NCBI GenBank assembly: GCA_015832175.1
Contig: WJXW01000002.1
Span: 372,001-436,000 of the forward strand
Source: Paraphaeosphaeria minitans
Taxonomy: Eukaryota > Ascomycota > Dothideomycetes > Pleosporales > Didymosphaeriaceae
Direction: 5' to 3'
Length of the DNA: 64,000 nt
Shown: positions 57,529-64,000 of the stretch, in pieces
How positions within the stretch are numbered: the first letter of the stretch is position 1
How the letters are laid out: each line of letters starts with the position of its first letter
The notes under the pieces: model-generated
What the model saw: the letters and a program-made list of their open reading frames with translations, nothing else
The model's database searches: none
What the model was told of the DNA's origin: nothing
Made by a program: the position numbers and the translations under genes

Positions 57529-58010
57529 ACCGCCGCCGTCGCCGCGAACTGCACCGCACCGCACCGCACCGCCAATCCTCTGCTCCACACGGCCGCCTGC
57601 AGCCGCTGCAGCAGCCCCATCGGCGCGCCGACAAACGCACCCACCGCTGCAAACACAGACGCCCCCGCCTGCACCCCCCCTGCGCCTTCCTGCTGCACCA
57701 CATGCAGCGCGTCTGCACGCAAGCCAAAGCCCTCTGCAGCTGACCAGCATCGCACAGCAGCCGGCCAGCGAGCCCGCGCATCGCGCTTCAGCCCCCTCCC
57801 ACCCCCCCGGACCACGCAGCGCGACACGATCCCTCTTCCGCGCGCCATGCTGCTTTGGCAACGACACCTGAACCGCCTACGTCTATAATACTCCACCTGA
57901 GTTCACTCCGCTGAGGGCGCGCCCCAAAGAACGCTCCTTCCCACACCCACCAGCATGCCGACGCACTAGTCCTCGCTTCGCTTCGTCATCCAATCCACCA
58001 CGTCCAGAAA

Positions 58011-61000
58011 ATGTCTCTCCTCAACGGAGATGCCAGAACGCACCGCCCGCGCCTGCCCTCGCCGCAGCCCTCCTTTGCGCGTGCCATCACCATCCCCGCC
58101 GCCCGCGGCAGTCCCGCGAGCATCTCGTCGCACTTTGGCCGCAATGGCAGCCTGTCGTCGACCCCCGAGGGCATGGTGCCGCTCACCAGCTGCTCGCTGC
58201 CCGCCGTGCCTTCGTACATGCTGCCCGAATCCCTCATCCAGCCGCCCACGAGCACGCTGCCCACATCCTCCCCCAACCCCGTGGCCGAGGCTCTCAGCAG
58301 GGGCCCCGGATTGATACGAAGGGTCAGCCGCGGTGCCCAGGGCCTGCCCAATAGGTTCCGGCGCGGTGGCTCGGCCGCTCAACGGGAAAAGAGCTCCGGA
58401 CCCGTCATCATGCGCCGGCGGAGCGACAGCAGGACAGCTGTCGAGGGTGCCATGGAGCTCTCCGTCCTCGACATCAACTATCTCGACGACGAAGACGCAG
58501 AGCTGGCCGTGGACGAGGACGGCGACCCCATTGTCGATGCTCTCGGCATCGCCAACGCCCGAACCATGGTCAGCTCCATCCCCTCCACCTCTGTGTCGGC
58601 CCCGAAGCGGAACTCGCGAGTAGAGCAGGGCACCCACCTGCACAAGGTCACCAAGAAGGCCAAGAAGAACATCGTCCTGCGCCTTGACATGGACTCTGCA
58701 AAGGTCTCCTGGGACGCTTCCCGGCCATGGAAGTACTTCTACATCGATGATGTCAAGGACTTCCGCACCGGAGCTGACGCCAAGCACTACCGGGAGGAGC
58801 TGGGCTACGACGAGAGGTTTGAGCCGCTCTGGCTCACCATTGTATACTCGGACACCAGCCGGTCCAAGGGCAAGATAAAGACCATGCACCTCGTTGCTCC
58901 TGATCCGTTTGTCTTCAACATGTGGACCGATACCCTCAATGCTGTCTCTCGCGACCGGATCGACATGATGGCCAGCCTGATGGGATTTGCAGAGAAGAGC
59001 GCTCGACTCGTCTGGAGCCGCCAGATGAAGAAGCGATTCAACGGAAAAGACCACACACAAGAGGAGGAAACCATGGATCTCCAGGGCACCATCGAACTAT
59101 GTCGCAGTCTACACATCAATTGCTCCGAGCAGATGCTCCAGTCGTATTTTGTCGAGGCTGACCAAGACCACACCGACAGCCTCAATCAAGAAGAGTTCCT
59201 GCACTTTGTGCGACGGCTGAGGAAGAGGAAAGACCTCAAACAAATCTACAGGCAGTTCACGCCTGCGCCCAACTCGGGAATGGACCAACACACCTTCTTC
59301 GAGTTCCTTCAGCGGGAGCAGGGCGTCGACATCAACGCCAATGTCGAGCATTGGGTCTCCATATTCGAGAAATTGGCGGGTGCTGCCAAGCCGAAATCGA
59401 CACCCCCTGAAGATGGCGAGATGCCACTTCCTCCGACCGTGAACTTCCCCGCCTTCCAAACCTTCCTCACCTCCGACGTGCACAACCCCATCTTCATGCC
59501 GAGCAACAAGACGTCCAAGCTTGAACGTCCCCTCAGCGAATACTTCATCTCAAGTTCCCACAACACCTACCTTCTGGGTCCTCAAGTCAGGGGAACGTCC
59601 AGTACCGAAGCCTACATCACCGCGCTCCAGAAAGGTTGCCGTTGCCTGGAGATTGACTGTTGGGATGGGAATGACGGCAAGCCCATTGTCACGCATGGGC
59701 GAACGCTCACCAAAAGCATCACCTTCCTCGATGCCATCAGGGTGATCGAAAAGTACGCATTCGTGGAGACGCTATATCCCCTCATTTTGTCTCTCGAGGT
59801 CCATTGCTCGCCTGATCAGCAGTCCATCATGGTCAAGACCATGACTGAAGAGTTCGGCGACAAGCTCGTGACGCAATCGTTATCGGATGGCTACCAGTTG
59901 CCATCGCCGGAGGAACTCAAGGGCAGGATCCTCATCAAGGTCAAAGGCCCTCCCGCGGAGCTCGATACGAAGGCGCTTGCCCAAGAACTGACCACTCGCA
60001 AGCGCGAGCGTAGCTTCAGCTCGCCTTGGTCACGACCTGTGCAGCTGGACAACAGTCTTATCCCCAACTCTCCCCTCGTCTCAAGTCCTCACTCCCTGAG
60101 CCCACCAGAACGTGCAAATGCTTTTTGGGCATCCCCCCGCACCTCAGCCACCTCGACAACATACATTGCGACGCCATCTCTGATCAGCTCCGCTGATGAC
60201 AGCGACAGCCCTCACGCAACTGCCGCTGAGGACCAGGAGAAGAGGAAGCCCAAGAAGACCAAGACGAGCAACATTACCGACGTGTTGGGCCGCCTGGGCG
60301 TTTACACGCGGGGCATCAAGTTTACCGACTTTGATGCGGTGGAAGCCGAGACTCCCAACCACGTCATTTCCTTCAACGAACGTGTCTTCGACAAGCTCAC
60401 CAAACCCGGCGCCCGCGACAAACAGCGTCTCGAGGAGCACAACATGGCGTCTCTAATGCGTGTGTACCCTAGTGGACATCGCATCATGTCGAGCAACTTT
60501 GATCCGCTCCGTTTCTGGCGCCGCGGTGTTCATATGGCCGCGACCAACTGGCAAACGTACGATTTGGGACAGCAACTGAACGAGGCCATGTTTGCGGGTG
60601 GCAACGATCGGAGCGGCTACGTTCTGAAACCCGCCGAGCTCCGCTACCACGATCAGACGCCTGTGCTTGGTCCACGACGAGCACCAAAGATGCAAGTCAA
60701 GTTCACCGTGCAGATCATTTCTGCTCAACAACTTCCACGACCCAAGACCGACGCCCCTATCAGCCCCTTTGTTCAATTTGAGATGTACTGTGCCGAGGAT
60801 GCTGGCCCGAATGCGACCGGGATCGGCGGCCAGGACGTCTCTTCCCACAAGGACGGATACTCAGGCATAGGCCAACCGCTCAAGAAGAGGACACGCACCG
60901 TTCCCGGGAATGGGTACAACCCAGAATTCAAAGATGAGATTGAGATGACGGTGACCACCCGCTATCCGGACCTGGTTTTTGTCCGCTGGACGGTCTGGAA

Positions 61001-61391
61001 TACCGTTGAAGGAAAGCCGGAAAGTGCGCCGTTGGCGCAGTTCACGGCTAAATTGAACGCCGTTCAACAGGGCTACCGTCACATCCCCCTGTTTGATAGC
61101 AACGGAGAGCAGTACCTATTCTCTCGACTGTTCTGCAAGATCAAGAAGCAGGATGTCGTCCCAGCATCGACCCTGTCCGCCATGGCTGGGCACAACTCGC
61201 GCCGGGCATCTGTGGAGCCCATGAACCCGCCGTTGGAGCAGTCCAATTCCAGGTCCAACAGCAGCAACATCTTCAAACGTTTGATCCGAGCGCCCAGCGA
61301 GCGCAAGAAGCGCAAAGAAGAGCAATTCAACCGCGATTGGAAAGAACACGACGGGGAAGTTATCAGTCGCAGTAGCACATTCGAGCGATAA
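58011..61391 (+). CDS. PLC1: phosphoinositide-specific phospholipase C (delta-like)
   Basis: One uninterrupted exon encodes 1126 residues. The enzyme cleaves PI(4,5)P2 into IP3 and diacylglycerol in calcium-dependent signalling. Domains: a disordered, basic N-terminus (1-200); a PH domain (about 205-310, from HLHKVTKKAKKNIVLRLD to MWTDTLNAV); an EF-hand region (about 340-480, with VEADQDHTDSLNQEEF); the X box (about 500-640) with SSSHNTYLLG (His517), CRCLEIDCWDG (calcium ligands), VTHGRTLTKS (His562) and LSLEVHCSPDQQ; a Ser-rich linker (about 650-745); the Y box (about 750-880, including FNERVFDKLTKPG, MRVYPSGHRIMSSNFDP and WRRGVHMAATNWQTYD); and a C2 domain (about 890-1050). The two catalytic His and the calcium ligands are present. 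A basic tail (SERKKRKEEQ) ends the protein. Confidence 0.97.
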   Translation: MSLLNGDARTHRPRLPSPQPSFARAITIPAARGSPASISSHFGRNGSLSSTPEGMVPLTSCSLPAVPSYMLPESLIQPPTSTLPTSSPNPVAEALSRGPGLIRRVSRGAQGLPNRFRRGGSAAQREKSSGPVIMRRRSDSRTAVEGAMELSVLDINYLDDEDAELAVDEDGDPIVDALGIANARTMVSSIPSTSVSAPKRNSRVEQGTHLHKVTKKAKKNIVLRLDMDSAKVSWDASRPWKYFYIDDVKDFRTGADAKHYREELGYDERFEPLWLTIVYSDTSRSKGKIKTMHLVAPDPFVFNMWTDTLNAVSRDRIDMMASLMGFAEKSARLVWSRQMKKRFNGKDHTQEEETMDLQGTIELCRSLHINCSEQMLQSYFVEADQDHTDSLNQEEFLHFVRRLRKRKDLKQIYRQFTPAPNSGMDQHTFFEFLQREQGVDINANVEHWVSIFEKLAGAAKPKSTPPEDGEMPLPPTVNFPAFQTFLTSDVHNPIFMPSNKTSKLERPLSEYFISSSHNTYLLGPQVRGTSSTEAYITALQKGCRCLEIDCWDGNDGKPIVTHGRTLTKSITFLDAIRVIEKYAFVETLYPLILSLEVHCSPDQQSIMVKTMTEEFGDKLVTQSLSDGYQLPSPEELKGRILIKVKGPPAELDTKALAQELTTRKRERSFSSPWSRPVQLDNSLIPNSPLVSSPHSLSPPERANAFWASPRTSATSTTYIATPSLISSADDSDSPHATAAEDQEKRKPKKTKTSNITDVLGRLGVYTRGIKFTDFDAVEAETPNHVISFNERVFDKLTKPGARDKQRLEEHNMASLMRVYPSGHRIMSSNFDPLRFWRRGVHMAATNWQTYDLGQQLNEAMFAGGNDRSGYVLKPAELRYHDQTPVLGPRRAPKMQVKFTVQIISAQQLPRPKTDAPISPFVQFEMYCAEDAGPNATGIGGQDVSSHKDGYSGIGQPLKKRTRTVPGNGYNPEFKDEIEMTVTTRYPDLVFVRWTVWNTVEGKPESAPLAQFTAKLNAVQQGYRHIPLFDSNGEQYLFSRLFCKIKKQDVVPASTLSAMAGHNSRRASVEPMNPPLEQSNSRSNSSNIFKRLIRAPSERKKRKEEQFNRDWKEHDGEVISRSSTFER

Positions 61392-64000
61392 CCAAAACCT
61401 GTGGATGTTACCATATCATCCGAGCCTCTAACGTCCAGCTCGCACACTCATTACCGTGGTCACGTCTCAGAGGCAAGGCCCTTCTTGTGTACTATATTAT
61501 ACCTACGATCTATCCGCCACCTTCCCAGGAGAGTTGGTACTGTACGAATTCAGGATCAGTCGGTTGGGCTGCATTGTTCTTGCGGATTGGTTTCCCGTTC
61601 TTGGGGTAATATGCGCGCAATGCGGGACGGGCGGGCGGCATCGACCCGCATACTACTTTCGGACAACACGTGCGACCAGCCACCCAACCAGCCAGAGCGA
61701 CCATTTGCAGCTGCCGTATTGCCGTGTACACCACGTCACAACTAGCACCCCGGCACACCGGCACTGCGGCACTGCGGCACATGGGAAATATCTGTCGGTC
61801 GTACGATGAACTCATCCCGCCCAAGCCATCCCTTTCCTGAAAGCAAACAACCCAGCGATCCTGCGGGGATCCGGTGGTCGTTCTTTTAGCCACAAACAGC
61901 ATCTGGTATCTCGGCAGCATATACCCCCACGCACCACCATTTTCTTTCGCCACAGCGGCATCCTTCGATCTTTTCGGCGTCACTTTTCGGGATACAAACA
62001 TCACATTGGGAAAATATGCATAGACCTGGACACATTTTGTTATTAGAGCTTCGTTGCTCGCTCGCTTGATACCAACCGCGCCGGGGCAACATGGTGCTCT
62101 ACGGACCTTTTTTTCATATTTGGATTATTCCGAGCATTCTTCTTTTGTTTGTTCAAAGACATGGCGCAGCGCAAGGATCGCAAAAGTCGCTGTCACGAAG
62201 CCACGACACGCAGGGAAGGCACGGGTCTGGGGTTCGGACTCTGCTCTGCTTTGGGTGGCCATCTGTTGATTTTAACTGATTGTTATCGTTCTTGCTTTTG
62301 ATGTAGCGCGCGTGCATCTTTTGATCGGCATCTGACCTTTTTTTTTTTCTCTTTCTTTCTTTCTTTCTCCTTTTTCTTTCCTTTCTTTACTTCGATTCTT
62401 GCTGGAAGAGGTTCCGGTGGCTGGCTGCCTTGATGGGGTCGGTCCCTTTTTGTACTTTGGTTTCTATGGCCGGCGAGGGAACATGGAATCATGTCGGGGC
62501 CTGGGGCACACACATGTAAAAGTTACTTTTTCTTTTTCTTCTCTTCTTCTTCTTCTTCTTCTTCTTCTTCTTCATGTTCTTTTCTTTAAGCTGCTGCGAG
62601 GGAGATGTGTAGGGATAGCGAAAGTGAATTGATACCATGGCCCGAAGGGGTCGAGTCGGGCGTTGCAAAAAGGACGCGCTACCTACCGCCGCGTATCATC
62701 ATGCTCTTGGATCGACTTTGTGCGGTGATGGCGTGGGATGGGATCGTGGGTTGGGTTGGGGATCTAGGTGGATGCCTACTTGGTACGCTTTGCTTGGGAG
62801 CAGGTGCCTTGGTTTGGCTTGTCCTTGTCCTTGACCTTGGCTTGCAAGCTTGGCCTTGCAAGTTGATCCATCTGTCTAACCAACTAACTAACCAACGCCT
62901 CACCACGCCCCGCCCCGCCGTAAACACACCCACAAACACACACACACCTCCCCGTCTCCATCTCCACCTCAAAGCAAAGCAACCCCACCCTGCTGCCGCG
63001 CGGGAGACCCACACTCGGACATGGTCTCCACGGTACGTACCTCACCTTGCATGCGCCCACAACGTAGGTACACCAGCCACATCTACGCGGGCACATATCT
63101 CGCACCCACCCACCCCATCGACTCGGGTCCTTGCGTACCGCACCGTACCGCACCATACCGCACCTAGGTGATTCTACCCGCTGTGCCCCCCGCACCGCAT
63201 GCCACACTGTCGGCCCGCGATGGTGTGCCGCAGCGCACCTGCCACGGCACTGCCAACACCGTCTCCGGTGGGAAGATGGGACGGGTGGGAAGGCTTGCCT
63301 GTGCGGGAGCTGCGGGGAGCGAGCGAGCGAGCGTGCACGTGGAGCGCCACGTTCGCGGTGTGGGCGCGGGGACATGCGGCGTTTACCTTGTCTTTTTCTT
63401 TCTTTTTTTTTCCCTTCCCCCCTGTTTCTCGCGGTGCAGGAGGAGGGCCTTGTTCGTGAGGGGGGACGCGTTCCATGGCCGGGCGTAAACTCACGTTTGG
63501 GGGGTGGGTGGGAGGAGGGGGGGATAACGAGTGCGCTGGGTTTGGCTGGGCTGGGCTGGACTGGGCTCGGCTGGGTTGGTTCGGGTTGGGTTGGGTTGCG
63601 GTGAAGGAAGCAGTGGGGAGGACATGGGCAGACGTGGAATCACGGCCGGAGCTGCGTAGGGACGCAAGGCTGGCTGGGTTCTGGGATGCGGAAACGTGCG
63701 GAAGGAAGGAGTGCATTGTTTTGGGGGTGAGGCTGGGTACCTATGTAGAGAGGCGCGGGAGACGTAGTCGGAGGTACTGGCGGGATTGCGTGTGTGCAGC
63801 AGGGGAGGCGCTGGCATGAAGCTCGGAGTGAAGGAGTGCAGGATTGCAAAGGCTCTGTGTTCTGCAACCTGCGAAATGTTACGCAGGCCCCCCGTCCATA
63901 CGCTCATGCTCGTCTTCTTCGCCATGAGACATGCAGTGGTTACCCCGCACGCAACATACTGCGCGAGCCGCGTCTTGAGGCTGAGGCTGAGGCTGCGTCT
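61392..64000. other. right edge, no supported gene
   Basis: Frames on both strands lack domains. Features seen are pyrimidine runs (about 62337-62395), a TTC run (about 62536-62572), a GGGTT/GGGCT-type pentamer stretch (about 63541-63599) and a GAGGCT repeat at the very end. Part of a gene may begin beyond 64000. Confidence 0.45.
62536..62572. repeat. TTC triplet microsatellite
   Basis: About 12 consecutive TTC units within a longer pyrimidine-rich stretch; a second pyrimidine tract of TTTC units lies at 62337-62395. Confidence 0.85.

Larger units (their letters stand above)
54772..58010. other. 3.2-kb gap filled with several tandem arrays
   Basis: It includes an AAAGCATG array, GGGAGCA/GGAGCAT units, a 16-mer array and CAC-type triplet arrays (listed separately), and a CACACTG repeat at about 55096-55122. 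The frames here are repeat-driven. The last 120 bases form the probable promoter of PLC1. Confidence 0.55.

Noticed and set aside
57057..57896. His-rich plus-strand and Val/Gly-rich minus-strand frames
   Set aside because: Both are translations of the CAC/CAG and 15-mer arrays.
61510..62004. 164-codon minus-strand frame downstream of PLC1
   Set aside because: No domain and ordinary non-coding composition; it probably overlaps the PLC1 3' region.

Overview
The window is nuclear DNA of a filamentous ascomycete (Pezizomycotina). Genes are single- or few-exon with short GT-AG introns (mostly 42-70 nt, many with a CTAAC/CTAAT branch point near the 3' end). Two nuclear-type tRNA genes carry introns next to the anticodon. 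The recognisable proteins are eukaryotic, and one belongs to the Egh16 family known from filamentous ascomycetes. Class Dothideomycetes is a guess from overall style; nothing here proves it.

Left part (1-15 kb): a secreted Egh16-like protein (1707-2729), three small helical or coiled-coil genes in a row on the minus strand (3418-6621, the third apparently frameshifted), a GNAT acetyltransferase (6794-7528, minus), then the DNA polymerase delta catalytic subunit (8185-11687, plus) behind a divergent promoter with MluI-cell-cycle-box-like sites. Next come a small damaged-looking minus-strand locus (11892-12273) and mitochondrial ribosomal protein uL15m (13571-15067).

Middle part (15-37 kb): a 7.6 kb stretch without a convincing gene, rich in simple repeats near its right end. 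After it lie a Clg1/Pho80-type cyclin (22708-24633), another repeat-rich gap, and a MYND zinc-finger gene whose frame is intact except for one in-frame TGA inside the finger (28039-29452, minus). These are followed by an unknown minus-strand gene (29626-30330), an 87-residue protein with two CxxC pairs (31236-31556), a coiled-coil protein (32563-33300), a cysteine-rich secreted protein (33915-34565), a 100-bp tandem duplication and several minisatellites.

Right part (37-64 kb): a low-complexity protein (37275-38885), the KEOPS kinase Bud32 (39888-40802), a small membrane or secreted protein ending in a CaaX box (41415-41915), a 360-bp MITE-like element with 22-bp perfect terminal inverted repeats (42752-43111), a PEP mutase/isocitrate lyase family enzyme (44340-45340), tRNA-Asp(GTC) and tRNA-Lys(CTT), a CECR5-type HAD hydrolase (49046-50341, minus), a large nuclear-looking protein of unknown function (52713-54771), more minisatellites, and a single-exon phosphoinositide phospholipase C (58011-61391). 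The final 2.6 kb shows no gene I can support.

The genes do not form one pathway. Housekeeping functions (replication, mitochondrial translation, tRNA modification, lipid signalling) are mixed with lineage-specific secreted and low-complexity proteins. The most unusual items are the interrupted MYND gene, the inverted-repeat element with a related palindrome 30 kb away, the CaaX-tailed small protein, and the many unrelated tandem arrays (unit sizes 3 to 100 bp) confined to the intergenic gaps.
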